Of a stretch of 61,540 nucleotides of DNA, positions 1 to 11,340 are shown one piece after another. The DNA comes from Russula earlei. Lineage: Eukaryota > Basidiomycota > Agaricomycetes > Russulales > Russulaceae. A program made the position numbers and the translations under genes. Position 1 is the first letter of the stretch. Each line of letters opens with the position of its first letter. The DNA is taken from positions 1-61,540 of the forward strand of contig JAGFNK010000317.1 in assembly GCA_025769875.1 (NCBI GenBank), in the 5' to 3' direction. A model generated the notes under the pieces. It was given only the letters and a program-made list of their open reading frames with translations, made no database searches and was not told the origin of the DNA.

Positions 1-1603
1 CGAGTGCATACCCTGGACAAGATAACTGATTGCAATCCGTAAAGCCAAGCGAGATCCGAGTATCGGAATCATTGTGATACATAGATTAACGTGCAGTGGA
101 AACATATGTCCCATGTGCTGATGCTGGATGTGGAATGATAGGACACTTCTTTGCACATGTAGATCTGGAGTTATGAAGTTAATACACAATAGATTGTTCT
201 CCAGCCAGCTGTGCGCGATCTTCCAATCTTTGATGTGTAAATTTGAACACCCCTCTTCAGTGTAAGTGATGCATCCCCCATTCCAAAGTAGCGTGCGCAC
301 TATGTAGTCGCATGCATCGGCCTTCGGTACATGTAGAATGTCTATGAGGGTTAATAAGGATATCTCCAAGGCCTTCCGGCCAGCAGGACGGATGCAGATC
401 CAGTCCTAATCTGTCTGATGACTGTATAACCTCCCAGAGTAATAGATCTTGAGGCCAGAGCGCAAATAATGAAGTCGGGGGTCCGGAACAGACTAATATG
501 ATGAGGAGCTCCGTAGTCGATCAAGATCTAGCCACCACATAAAGGGAAACCCAGAATCTCATATTCATTGGACATCCGATACCTCGGTGATAGGAGCAGT
601 ATTGCCCACTATGTATGTGCTGACGTTCCTGTCAGTGCCTGTCACTTTTGTATTCATTGCCTTCTCCTTCCGGTATTCCAGACTGCATGCCTAAGTTTAT
701 TGCAATAGCAGCATTGTATTTTGGACGTAGCATTGTGTGTTTTTACCGGAATGACTGTATTTTGTGAGGTGGAGAGGCCAGCCCGATGACCATCTTCATT
801 ACTGATCCATACCTGGATTGTGTGGGGAAAGGTCCATCGGAGCGCCGGAGGCTAGAATTTGTCAATGCGACAGCCGAGTGATCATTGGATAACATTTAGA
901 TAAGAATAGAGATGAAATGGAGATTCAATATGAATAAATGGTTATATTGGAGAGTGATCCATGCATTGTTTGATGTTTGCAATCGCGGGAACGTCTGATG
1001 TGTGTCGCCTAATGTCTAGGAATGTGCATGTAAGGGATGCCCATGTGTAGAATGCTTGACATTGATCTGACACCGCTGTATGTGCATTTGAGTTCCTCCC
1101 ACTTGAGCTTGCAAGTATACAATTTGATGTCATTTTTGTTACTGCCAATGTGACCTTCTGAATGTATATTTCAAGAGCACATTCATCTAAAAGTGTTCTC
1201 CCTCAGCGTCCTAAGAAGTATTGCTGGAGGGGCTATCATCTGTAACTGTAATGCAACATGCGATAATTATTCAGGATGTGGGGTAATGGCCAGTAAGCAA
1301 GATGACCAAGCAAGTGATTGAGATCGAGGAGGGAACGTAAACATTAGGCGAGGGTGCTGTGAGTAAACTTTAGGTAATTGCAAATTGCCAACCCAGGCTA
1401 ATGGAGCAGCTGTTGCCGGATTATTGAAGATCAAATCAGTACCCCTGACGCATGATAGATAATGTGTGCGTCAATCCTTTGGCTCCAGGGACCAAGGGAG
1501 TAGGGTGTTGTCTGATAACAGAGGCTTGTGAAGAGGGAAAAAAAGGTAAGCTTGTGTGTGAATCTTCGACTTTGGAATTTAGACATGGTCAGGGCCCATA
1601 ACC
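1..1603 (-). pseudogene. Copia family B internal region (decayed gag to pre-integrase)
   Basis: This is the internal part of a minus-strand Ty1/copia element whose 5' LTR lies at 1604-3089; it runs off the left edge. Next to the LTR is the primer-binding sequence GGTTATGGGCCC (read on the minus strand, about 1590-1603). Around 660-740 a gag zinc knuckle is readable (C-x2-C-x4-H, with Thr where the last Cys is expected). About 100 residues further on, a protease-like DYGA stretch follows. Two other copies of the same region occur here (plus strand 14834-15865, minus strand 16348-18885). The frame is broken by many stops, so no protein is expected. The copia assignment rests mainly on the third copy, which reaches the integrase. 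Confidence 0.6.
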
Positions 1604-3089
1604 TGTTGAAGCAGATGGGCGCAGGTTATGATAAGAGCAATAAGATCCTTAAGATCTATCAAAGATATTTCAGTATTGTGTAAGACAAGACTGTAATTCA
1701 GTAATACCTATCAAAAGATATCTACAACGCATGATTAGATGCGAGAGATAAGATAGGAAACAGTAAGTACTCACTTCAGTATTGTGTAAGACAAGACTGA
1801 AGTGATCTATCGAAATACAACACTCTTAAGTACTCCAGTGTCATGAACCATTCCCCGGAGAGGGCCCTTGAAGGACCCTTCCTTATAGGAGGAAACCCAG
1901 CCTCTATGATGCCACCCTGTTCACACGAGCAAAAGGGGTGAGTAGAGGTGTCCACAATATCGCGCGCGCATTGTTGCGCGAGCGATTCTCGGCACAATCG
2001 ACATACAGCAAGCCCCACTTAAAGGCAACCCTTCTAGCAACTAAGGACAGTATTAGAGCCTTCCTAAGGACCATTTGGAACGACCCTAGGAACTCTACAA
2101 TAGGTACTAACCCAGTATCAAAGGCCCTACAACGCGTTATTAGACCAACTCTAATAACTATAGAACGAACTATAAGGCAACACTAAGGACCTTAATAGAA
2201 GTATTAGGGTCGACTCTAAGGACCCTAATAGAACTATATAAGGGCCTTATAAGATAACACTATTCCATAACCAAACTACAAGTCCTCAAATGACCGGCCC
2301 TAAACTAACTAACAAGAAATGAATCAGGTGCTTGCACGTGTACTAAAGCAGTGAACACGTGGACAATGGAAGCTCTTACTCATCAAGAGAAGCTTCTTAC
2401 TCAGCAGCTTACTGAGCATGACTGAGCATGCTCAGTAAGCGTCCTCCGACCTCTTACTCATCACTCTATTGTGCTTGATAACAAGGTTATGACTTGTTCC
2501 CTATTTAGCAGCTCTCTTGTAGTATATAAGCGCTCAATAAAGTAGCGGACAGTCCTCAGACTGTCCATTTGTTTACGGCACTCTCCATTCCTGGGATACT
2601 CCTTTAAGGACCATCCCCTTGTGACTATCCTGGCCTCTTCCCTGCGTGATTGTTCTACTCTCACAGTAACAATACCTCTCTGGTATTTGTTGCTCCTCTG
2701 GGTTCTACTCCTTGCCCATGCGGTCTTGGACGTCTATCGACTCGTCTTCGAGCTTATCCCTCGCTCTTGAACTGGATAGTTCAACAGTGAGTCTTGACAT
2801 CCAGAGCATCTCTAAGTACACTGCAAGTAGCTACCATCAATAAGAAACAAAGATCATACAAGGATCTGTCATTAGTAGCTACCGATTGTCATCAATTAAC
2901 TTATCATTATAAGTAACGCAGATCTCAGCATATGAGCTGAGCCGTACCATGTGATCTGACGTGTCATGCGCCTGAGCCAAGCCGGTGATGCCCAGTCTGT
3001 GTAACTGACACGTCAATGTGTCTGAGCTGTGATTACATCACAACGTCCCAGGGTAGTGGTAACACACCAAATCAATGATAATCTCAACA
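1604..3089 (-). mobile_element. Copia family B LTR (5' LTR), split by solo LTR A1
   Basis: Ends are TGTTGAGATT...GCTTCAACA read on the minus strand. Removing the A1 solo LTR and one TSD copy leaves about 520 bp, matching the LTR at 14313-14833. The primer-binding site follows on the minus strand, so this is a 5' LTR and not a solo LTR. Confidence 0.8.
1839..2799 (+). mobile_element. Solo LTR, family A (A1), 961 bp
   Basis: Starts TGTCATGAACC and ends GTCTTGACA, flanked by a perfect 5-bp TSD TCCAG (1834-1838 and 2800-2804). Inside are two CACGTG motifs (2335-2340, 2356-2361), the palindrome ACTGAGCATGCTCAGT (2421-2436), a TATA-like TATATAAG and a CAATAAA. It sits inside copia LTR B1. The CpG-rich core near 1960-1985 is intact, so it is one of the younger A copies. 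Confidence 0.92.
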
Positions 3090-3151
3090 AATTGAGTGGT
3101 GGGGTCAATGCCATCATCATCAAACTGAGGAGGTCATGTGGTGAAGGTGTA

Positions 3152-3424
3152 TCAGCCTTCTTCTGCTGCCTCATATGCACCCAGCATTGAGGCTACCATT
3201 GCCTCTGACTCCTCAGCTACTTCTGAAGGAGACATGATCTGTGGGAGTCTATCAGAGTCCCTGGGCAACCTCCTGACTGGAGGTGTATTAGAGCAAAGAG
3301 GGGGTGCACTAAGACATTTATGAGGGGTTGTGGACCATTCTCCTTTCACTACCTGCAGGAGGCATGGGTTAGCAGCATCCTCCATGTCTTGGTCAGACTT
3401 TCTCTTCTTATTCTTGTGTGCCAT
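3152..3424 (-). pseudogene. Unidentified N-terminal coding fragment (90 aa)
   Basis: An open frame of 90 codons on the minus strand begins MAHKNKKRKSDQDMED and is then Pro/Ser/Glu-rich. It lies between the outer end of copia LTR B1 (3089) and the start of copia LTR E1 (3581). A Lys/Arg-rich start followed by an acidic stretch is typical of nuclear proteins, but I recognise no family. It could be a host or element gene fragment cut by the two copia insertions, or chance. Confidence 0.25.
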
Positions 3425-3580
3425 CTCCCAACCTCAGTGGAAGGGGCATGATCTATTGGGTGTATAGGCATGATGGTAAGGAGGCACTAGGCAATGGAAG
3501 GCAGTGTCAACTGCCAGCTGGTCATGACAGTAGTGGTGGGCAGTGGACAGTACTTGTTGAAATGTCCTACCTTGCCACAG

Positions 3581-4815
3581 TGTTGAACCAGAACCTGAAT
3601 GGATCAAAGTGTTGTGAACCAAGGCCAAGTCCTGGCCATATGTCATCCTATTTTACTCAAGAAACCTCCTTTTCACTTTGTAACCTTCATCCACTCCTAT
3701 TTTCAATGACTACTCCCTTCTGCAAGCATACATCACAAGGAATCCTCATCCCTCAGTCCCTGTGGCTCACTCAAACACCCTCCTCCCTATTTGGGTAACC
3801 ACCATGTGCCAGCCACATGGCCACTCAGCCACTAAGTCCCAAAACACTGGAAGGACTCTTAGACCTCTTAGAACAATCTGCATAATGTCATAAAGTGCCA
3901 CTGACATCATGGCTGACTGAGCAACTCCACTATGACCTCATATGCTCACTAAGCACTCCACAAGTGATATCATTATGATGTCATTGCTCCACAGTCTCCC
4001 TAATCATCCTGAGTCACCCATAGGTCTGACACAACAAGTTTATGCCCTTAGAATCCGATTGGAGCAGTCCAAAGAGTCTGAGTTATTTTCTGTGGTTTGT
4101 ACTCAGACTTGAAATTAGTATATAAGCCCCAATGTAGCATTGCAGTCATTAGACTGTCCATTTGTGATACTCTCATCCTCCTGGGTACTCCCCTGCAACT
4201 GCTCAGTTTAAAGACTTCCCTTGCTCCCAAGGCACTCTTTAATGACTGCCATGTTTAAAGTCCTCTTGCTGCACTGGCCTCCAATCTTCACCTCTGCCTC
4301 TTGCAACAAGTACCAGTCCCCATCTGATACCTCCTCGTCATTTGGCTCATCCTCCTGTTCAATGCATTGTATGCCACCTATTGTCTATTCTGACCCTTGC
4401 CCACCTGCTCCTGAGTCCTAAGTGATCAGCAGTATGTGTCTTGACACAAAGAAGAGGAAGACCTTCATACAAGGTTCTAGATCTGCTCATAGATATTACT
4501 ATTATGAGTTAGACAGAACCATAGTAGTTACACATATAGGACTAGGGTTATGCATACTACACTATCTATCACAATATGCAGCCTTGTGCTGCATCTAGAA
4601 TGCTTCCCACATCATGCATCACTGAAAGCACAATATAGTGGACACCTGCAGTCACCTCTTTTGGTCTTAGGAACAGCCCTAGGTCATAGAGGTATAAATA
4701 CCATACATGTAGATGAGTATATACATCACTCTACACCCCAATATCACTTGAGCATTAGCACAACCTCTATTGGTGGGTTGCTTGGCCTGTTAGCTGCACT
4801 CTATGCTGTGCAACA
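3581..4815 (+). mobile_element. Copia family E 5' LTR, split by solo LTR D1
   Basis: Starts TGTTGAACCAG and ends TGTGCAACA. It is about 393 bp once D1 and one TSD are removed, close to the 385-bp E solo LTR at 41862-42246. A TATA-like GTATAAATACC lies near 4691. Directly after it (4816) comes GGTTATGGGCCCTG, matching a copia-type initiator-tRNA primer site, so this is the 5' LTR of the element whose gag starts near 5020. Confidence 0.85.
3610..4446 (+). mobile_element. Solo LTR, family D (D1), 837 bp
   Basis: Starts TGTTGTGAACC and ends GTGTCTTGACA, flanked by a perfect TSD CAAAG (3605-3609, 4447-4451). Family D LTRs are those of the gypsy element G (24038-43216). Most CpGs are already TpG/CpA, making this one of the older D copies. 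Confidence 0.92.
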
Positions 4816-5019
4816 GGTTATGGGCCCTGCAAGCCATGTGCCTTCATTGGCTGCAACAATGGCAAAGCATCCCTGCAGCCTGCATGCTGTGGCAAGCTAG
4901 TCTACCCTCTGGGGAGACTATGTCAGCCTGTTTGAATACAATACTCTTGCTGATGACCTCTAAGCCCCCTTCTAACAGCTACTATGTTGTCATCATAACC
5001 ATCTGCCCCTGTTGTCCCC

Positions 5020-6757
5020 ATCCTTGATGGTGCAAACTATGGTATGTGGTCAAAGGCTATAAAACCTACCTCATGTCCATTGGACTGTGGGGTTATTGCA
5101 ATGGCAATTTTGACATGCCCATCCTTCCCCCCCTTCCTCAGGCACCTCTTCCCAAAGAGATAGCTGCCCAGACTGCTGCTCAGGCAACTCTGAAAGAATG
5201 GAACAAAGGAAATGATATGGCAGTTGATCATATGGTCCTTAGATCTAGTATCACAATCCAACAAGATCTTATGACCTTGGATAATGCTGAAACAATCTGG
5301 AATTGCCTTGAGACCCTTTACAGTATGGCGACTACCACTAGCATCTATAAGGACTTCAGAGAAGCCATCTCCATTTGCATAAACCTGAGCCAGCATCCTG
5401 GCCCTCAAATGGATCAGATCCATGCTGTCATGAACCGTTCCCTGGAGAGGGCCCTTGAAGGACCCTTCCTTATAGGAGGAAACCCAGCCTCTATGGTGTC
5501 ACCCTGTTCACACGAGCAAAAAGGGTGAGTAGAGGTGTCCACAATATCGTGCGCGCATTGTTGCACGAGCGATTCTTGGCACAATTGACATACAGCAAGC
5601 CCCACTTAAAGGCAACCCTTCTAGCAACAAAAGACAGTATTAGGGCCTTCCTAAGGACCCTTTGGAACGACCCTAGAAACTCTACAATAGGTACTAACCT
5701 AGTATCAAAGGCCCTACAACGCGTTATTAGACCAACTCTAATAACTATAGAACGAACTATAAGGCAACACTAAGGACCTTAATAGAAGTATTAGGGTCGA
5801 CTCTAAGGACCCTAATAGAACTATATAAGGGCCTTATAAGATAACACTATTCCCTAGCCAAACTACAAGTCCTCAAATGACCGGCCCTAAACTAACTAAC
5901 AGGAAATGAATCAGGTGCTTGCACGTGCACTAAAGCAGTGAACACGTGGACAATGGAAGCTCTTACTCATCAAGAGGAGCTTCTTACTCAGCAGCTTACT
6001 GAGCATGACTGAGCATGCTCAGTAAGCGTCCCCTGACTTCTTACTCATCACTCTATTATGCTTGATAACAAGGTTATGACTTGTCCCCTATTTAGCAGTT
6101 CTCTTGTAGTATATAAGCGCTCAATAAAGTAGCGGACAGTCCTCAGACTGTCCATTTGTTTACGGCACTCTCCATCCCTGGGATACTCCTTTAAGGACCA
6201 TCCCCTTGTGACTACCCTGGCCTCTTCCCTGCATGATTGCTCGACTCTCACAGTAACAATACCTCTCTGGTATCTGTTACTACTCTGGACTCTACTTCTT
6301 GCCCATGCAGTCTTGGACGTCTATCGACTCGTCTTCAAGCTTATCCCTCGCTCTTGAACTGGATAGTTCAACAGTGAGTCTTGACACATGCTGCCTTTCA
6401 GTGCCTTACCACATCCTCTCTTATGATTCCTGACACTCTGCATGTGCTCATAATCCTTGCTGCCATTCCCCAGAAATGGGAAATGCTTGTCCACATTGTC
6501 ACTCAGAACTATGAATTAGCTGACCTTAATCCTAAGGATGTGCAAGAGGCTATTGTCTCTCAATACCAAACTGAGATCAATTGTGGCACTAACAAAAAGC
6601 ACAGTGTGCAGAAGCTCCCTGCTGCCAAATGCAAGGATGGTGACCCTTCCTTCTCCAATCAGCAGCAGGGCTCTAAGCCCAAGTGTGATGAAGATAAGGA
6701 CAAGTGCCAGCATGGTAAGTGCAGCAGAAAAGGAAAAGGAAAAGGCAAGGAGAGATC
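5020..6757 (+). pseudogene. Copia family E gag (UBN2-type), interrupted by LTR A2
   Basis: This is gag of the plus-strand copia element E. The first part (about 5020-5425) has the LMSIGLWGYC motif and a UBN2-like helical domain ending QHPGPQMDQIHA. The frame resumes after solo LTR A2 at 6387 with HAAFQCL and runs through PQKWEMLV to a Lys-rich tail (KGKGKGKERS), where solo LTR I3 enters at 6758. The junction across A2 is exact once one TSD copy is removed. A 1-nt shift near 5070 and Arg-to-Cys/Trp changes show decay. UBN2 gag proteins form the particle of fungal and plant copia elements. Coding continues at 7297-7410 and, beyond element K, at 13857. Confidence 0.8.
5426..6386 (+). mobile_element. 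Solo LTR, family A (A2), 961 bp
   Basis: TGTCATGAACC...GTCTTGACA, with perfect TSD CATGC (5421-5425, 6387-6391). It interrupts the copia E gag frame. Slightly more CpG loss than A1 (for example CGTGCGCGC where A1 has CGCGCGCGC). Confidence 0.93.
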
Positions 6758-7291
6758 TGTTAGGACTCAAGTTTGCATTCCTGTCTGTTTGTTTACCTAT
6801 GCTTGCTTACTCATCTCCTCTTACTGTTGCTTACTGATTTGCTGACTGATGCTTAGTGATACTGCTGACTTATATGATGATTTATGCTTAGTAATTGCTT
6901 ACTGGACTGATGACAGATACTAGGAGAGAATGACTCACATGTGAGTCATTTCTGATGCTTTTAAATTGCAGTCTTTGGTTTTGGATACTGCTGCGTCTCA
7001 GCTATGTGCTCCCCAAGTTTCATACAAATCAGATCAGCTGTTGTCAAGATATAGTATAAATACTCAGATGTATTGCAGAGTTGGGCGTTACACCTGACTT
7101 ACTCTTTTACAAGAATAACTAACTTGTCAACTCTCTCAAACCAAGTCATCACTCTAAGTGAAAGAGGCCCTTCTCATCTCTTACATTTACTCTTCCTGAG
7201 ATAATATCAAAGGATTCAAAGTCTAGTGCTTGAACTATATCAAGCAACTCTTTCACTAAGAGTCTGTATTAAGATCAAACAGATCTTAACA
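6758..7291 (+). mobile_element. Solo LTR, family I (I3), 534 bp
   Basis: Starts TGTTAGGACTC and ends GATCTTAACA, with perfect TSD AGATC (6753-6757, 7292-7296). It interrupts the tail of copia E gag. It contains the paired TGACTCA/TGAGTCA palindrome (6929-6950) and a TATA-like TATAAATA near 7053. No family I internal region is present in the window. Confidence 0.92.
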
Positions 7292-7429
7292 AGATCTGAC
7301 CAAAGCCATGGACCTTGTCACTCCCACATTGTGGATGTTGCCACACTCCCACTCCTGACCATTACTACCATTGCCCATCTGGGTCCTTCACAGTTAGGAA
7401 ATCAACTTATGTGAATGACAAAACTGTAA

Positions 7430-8554
7430 GGCCCCTTTTACCAACTGAGAATTCTTGAATCTTGAACTTGAACTTGGATTTCGGGATTTTCTGGGAGTGA
7501 CAGGAATGACAGGTGTGATGTAAGTGACATAATAAACTAATATGAGTCCATTTCTGTTAAGATTCTCTTGTTCTCCGACTGTCATCTGTTTTGCTGACTC
7601 ATCTGTGATTACTCATATGTCTGCTTATTGATCTGGCTTAGTGGTCACTTACTGATTGCTTACTGATCCTGTCTGGCTTAGTGATTGCTTACTGATCCTG
7701 ATCAGTAAGAGCTTACTCACTGCTTATTGATTGATGACTGATACTAGGAATGAATGACTCACGCGTGAGTCATTTCTAACATTCTTGAATTGCGCTTTCT
7801 GTATTTGGATACTACTGGTTCTCAGCTATGTGCACCCCGAGTTTCGTACGAATCGGATCGGCAGTTATCGAGATATCGTATAAATAGTCTGTGGTAACAA
7901 GAAGTCGAGCCTTACGCTCGACTTACACTTTTAACAAGACAACCATCTTGTCAACTGATCTAAACAAAATTATAGTGCAGACTCTAACTGAAAGAGGTCC
8001 CTCTCTTTTCTACATTCAATCTTCCTGAGATAATATCAAAGGGTTCGAAGTCTAGTGCTTGAACTATATCAAGCAACTCTTTCACTAAAGAGTCGGTACT
8101 AAGATCCATCAGATCTTAACAATTTCAAATATGAGTTATTTTCCAGTGTGATTTGCTGGGTTTACATGTGATATGTAAAATATTTTTTCTAACCCTTCCT
8201 TCCACTCCTTCCAAGTGGGGTATTGCAAGCATGTCATAAGGCAGAATATGTGTCACCAATGTGTGGGTGCACATCTTTGTGCAAATTTTGTATGTGCAGC
8301 TCTGGTGAAAATGGGGCTGCAAGCACCCAGATGTTGAGCTCGAGTTGGACTGCTCGACTCCAAGTTTGATGCTGACACATCATGTGTAACCCCAAATATG
8401 TGAGTATGCAAATGACAACAAAAAAAAATGCATATTAATTTATTATATACATCATATCACTTACATCACTCCTGTCACTCCTGTCACTCCCAGAAAATCC
8501 CAAAATCCAAGTTCAAGTTCAAGATTCAAGAATTCTCGGTTGGTAAAAGGGGCC
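7430..8554. mobile_element. MITE family J, copy J1 (contains solo LTR I1)
   Basis: Terminal inverted repeats of about 100 bp begin GGCCCCTTTTACCAAC and are mirrored at 8460-8554. Without I1 it is about 553 bp. The flanks are TAA on the left and AAA on the right, an imperfect 3-bp duplication. The 3-bp duplication of J2 and the GGCC-type terminus fit a PIF/Harbinger-like MITE, but this is inference. Confidence 0.75.
7555..8121 (+). mobile_element. Solo LTR, family I (I1), 567 bp
   Basis: TGTTAAGATTC...GATCTTAACA, with perfect TSD ATTTC (7550-7554, 8122-8126), nested in MITE J1. It carries the intact CpG form of the palindrome (TGACTCACG/CGTGAGTCA, 7753-7774), so it is the youngest of the three I copies. 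Confidence 0.93.
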
Positions 8555-8656
8555 AAACATTTTGAGTAACAAAATTTATTATTTTGATACAAATTTGTAG
8601 CACACAATTTGTGAAATTTCATTTTATATTTTGTTACAATAGATTCCTGTTACATA

Positions 8657-9272
8657 GTATTGACAAGATTTTAGTACTTACATTATAATACAAAAATTGT
8701 AAGTTATTTTAAGATTTTGTGTGAAACAAAATTGTGAAAAAATTGAAACTGCAAGATTTGAGTTTATGCTTGTGTGGAAAATATCCTTTTGTAACTGACA
8801 AAGGTGTAACATTTCAAATAACAAAAGTCAATGTTGTGTTACAATTTTTCAGGGGAAAACATCTTAAAATTTAGTTTATATTTTGGTATATAAAACTCTT
8901 GTGACAAAATGATTAAATAAAGTTATGAATATAGTTGCTAAGGGAGATTTGTAATCTTGCAGACAAACCATGCCAATGGTATAGAGAAGAAGTTTGTTAT
9001 ACCATTATTCCATCATTTTGTAATGAGAATTTTATATAATAAAATATGTAAACTAAATTTTAAGATTTTTTCCCCTGAAAAATTGTAACATAACATTGAC
9101 TTTTGTTATTCAAAATGTTACACTTTTGTTGGTTACAAAAGGATATTGTCCACCCAAGGATAAACCCAAACTTTATAGTTTCAATTTTTTCACAATTTTG
9201 TTTCACACAAAATCTTAAATAATAATTTACAATTTTTATAACATAATGTATGTTTTAAGATCTTGTCAATAC
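8657..9272. mobile_element. AT-rich palindromic MITE M, TA duplication
   Basis: A 616-bp sequence with terminal inverted repeats of roughly 230 bp starts GTATTGACAAGATTTTAG and ends mirror-wise CTTGTCAATAC. It is flanked by TA on both sides (8655-8656, 9273-9274) and interrupts the left terminal repeat of element K. TA duplication suggests mobilisation by a Tc1/mariner-class transposase. There is no coding sequence. Confidence 0.75.
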
Positions 9273-9674
9273 TACTGTAGGAGGTCAGGTAGTTGGCCAC
9301 CCTGACAAGTTGGCCACAGGGGACTTTCTGAACTTTCTAGAGTATTAATGCCTGTGTAGTTGAATTAGGCGGTAAGAACTATGTCCAGTGTTGCCTCAAA
9401 CAAAAGTTCTTACACTGGTAGTGATTGCTTGATGAGTTAGAGGCAACTGATTGCTGCTGAGTTGGCAATATGACCAATTTGGGAAGGTCACCAGAAGGCC
9501 AAATGTGGTGGCCATACCACAGGTGATTCATTTTGGACACAAATCCTTTGAAACTTCGTGTTTCATGTTTTGTTTCCCTATCTGCTCTTTCTCAGCCATA
9601 ATTGCTACTGTTATTTCACTTTACTGGCCCATGTCACTCAATTCATTTCTACAACAGTTCCCATTTTGCATTTT

Positions 9675-10267
9675 TGTTACAGCGTTGCAGCTGTAAGAGC
9701 ATTAGCTCAAGGTTCAGTGGGGCCAAGTCCCTGTGACTTGGTTTGAGGGGTTCAGTGGGGGCCAGCTCAAGGAGACCAGATCAAAGGTTTAGCATCTCAA
9801 GGCTGAGTCAGACAATGACTCAGTCTGCAGACAGATTTGATCTTCTGGTTTCACAGAAGAGGAGGACGATGAGAGAGAGGCAGAGGAGGAAGAGGAACAC
9901 AAGGGTTCCTTGAGGTGTGCTCAAGTCAAGCAGAGTGTAGGCCAGCACAAACAAGTTGTGATTGAGAGAGTATACAGGGCAAGGGATGCAACAGGAAATG
10001 GGACAAAGCTAAGCTTGGGGCATTCCCCAGCTTCTACAGGCGCTTAAATACTGTATCTAGCGAGGCTGTACAGTACCATATGCAGAACAATAGATAATAC
10101 TAACCAGTAGCAAAAGGAGCTTGAACAATAGGTGAAACACAATGAGTGAAACAATAAGAAACCATCAATATCAAGGGGTGAAATGGTAACCAAGGGGAAG
10201 AGGGTGAAAAGCAGAGAACAATAAGAAGTGTTTCAGGGACGAACCAAAAGAGGGGTAGATCACAACA
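9675..10267 (-). mobile_element. Old solo LTR of gypsy family F, 593 bp
   Basis: Ends TGTTACAGCG...GATCACAACA on the plus strand, with TSD ATTTT (9670-9674, 10268-10272). It aligns in inverted orientation with the F LTRs (27163-27768). Compared with those, most CpGs are changed to TpG/CpA, so this is a much older insertion of the same family, nested in element K. Confidence 0.88.
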
Positions 10268-10272
10268 ATTTT

Positions 10273-11335
10273 GGACAGGCTGCATTCAGCAATACCCATT
10301 GGGCTCAAATGACAATGTGCGTCCAGCACCACCAGGACTTGACATCAGACTGACCTGACCTCTCACTCATAGCCTTCAGAATATTTTTAATGAATTTATT
10401 TACACCTCAATGTGCTCAGGACACTTGTACATGCCTTATCAGCATGTCATCCTTTGGAGATTGCTGTGGGACCAGGAGGCAATGGAGCATGGAAACTGCA
10501 TTTCAGGTGCATGAATTGGGGCATTTTATCATCTTCTGAATGGTCACTATCTTTTCTAGCATGCAGAATATTATTGAAATGTGGCAAACATGAACCCTTT
10601 TTTGGAAAATTTCCTCCCCTATGCCAACACTCTCACACCCCTCTACATTGTGTCCAGTACCTAGTGTTGCAAGCCAGGATGGGCATGTGGAGTCCATGAG
10701 GCTTGATTTGAGGGTGGGTAGGAGTGGAAGGGAGTGGAGGAGAACAAGGTCACACCCTGGAATGCAACACATGCAAACATGTCATCAGGGTCCATGCATA
10801 GGCACATGGCAGGGTGAGGACAAAGGCATAGACCATGATGGAGGGGCAAGAGCAGGATGAAGGAGAGTTAACAATGGGTGAGAGTGGTGAAGCGTGTCAG
10901 GGACACTTAAGTGAATAAGAGTATGGCTGACCAATCCCAAGAGAGAAGGGGGAGAGAGGGGCAAGGGGCATGCACATAGTCATTCAAGTTCTTCATTCAG
11001 GCAGAGGCAGATGTCAAAGAAAGGGGATCTTATTCAGTCCTTTTTCTCAATACTATAGAGTAGCTAAGAGTCTTATATACAGGAAGGAAGTACTAAAGAT
11101 GAAAGGCATGAAAGGGAGAGGAAATGGTGAAAGGGAATCAAGATTGGGCCAGGTGGTCAAGGCCATGGTGAAAGGCTTGAGACACAACACATCGCGTGAG
11201 CTGTGGCATGCATGCATGGTCAGTGGTGAGGGCTGAGCGATGTGATGGAGGTCTTGATGTCAGGTGCAAGGTGGCTTGTGGTGTGGTGAGGGTTGGGGAT
11301 GAGAGGGAGGTGGCATGCGCATGTGCATGCAGTTG
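10273..11335. other. Element K interior, no recognised gene
   Basis: About 1 kb of K between two nested LTRs. Short open frames exist on both strands, but none continues across the neighbouring segments or shows a motif I recognise. Confidence 0.4.
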
Positions 11336-11340
11336 GTGGT

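Noticed and set aside
3418..3798. 126-residue plus-strand frame
   Set aside because: It crosses the boundaries of LTR E1 and LTR D1, which have exact ends and TSD, so it is assembled from unrelated repeat sequence.
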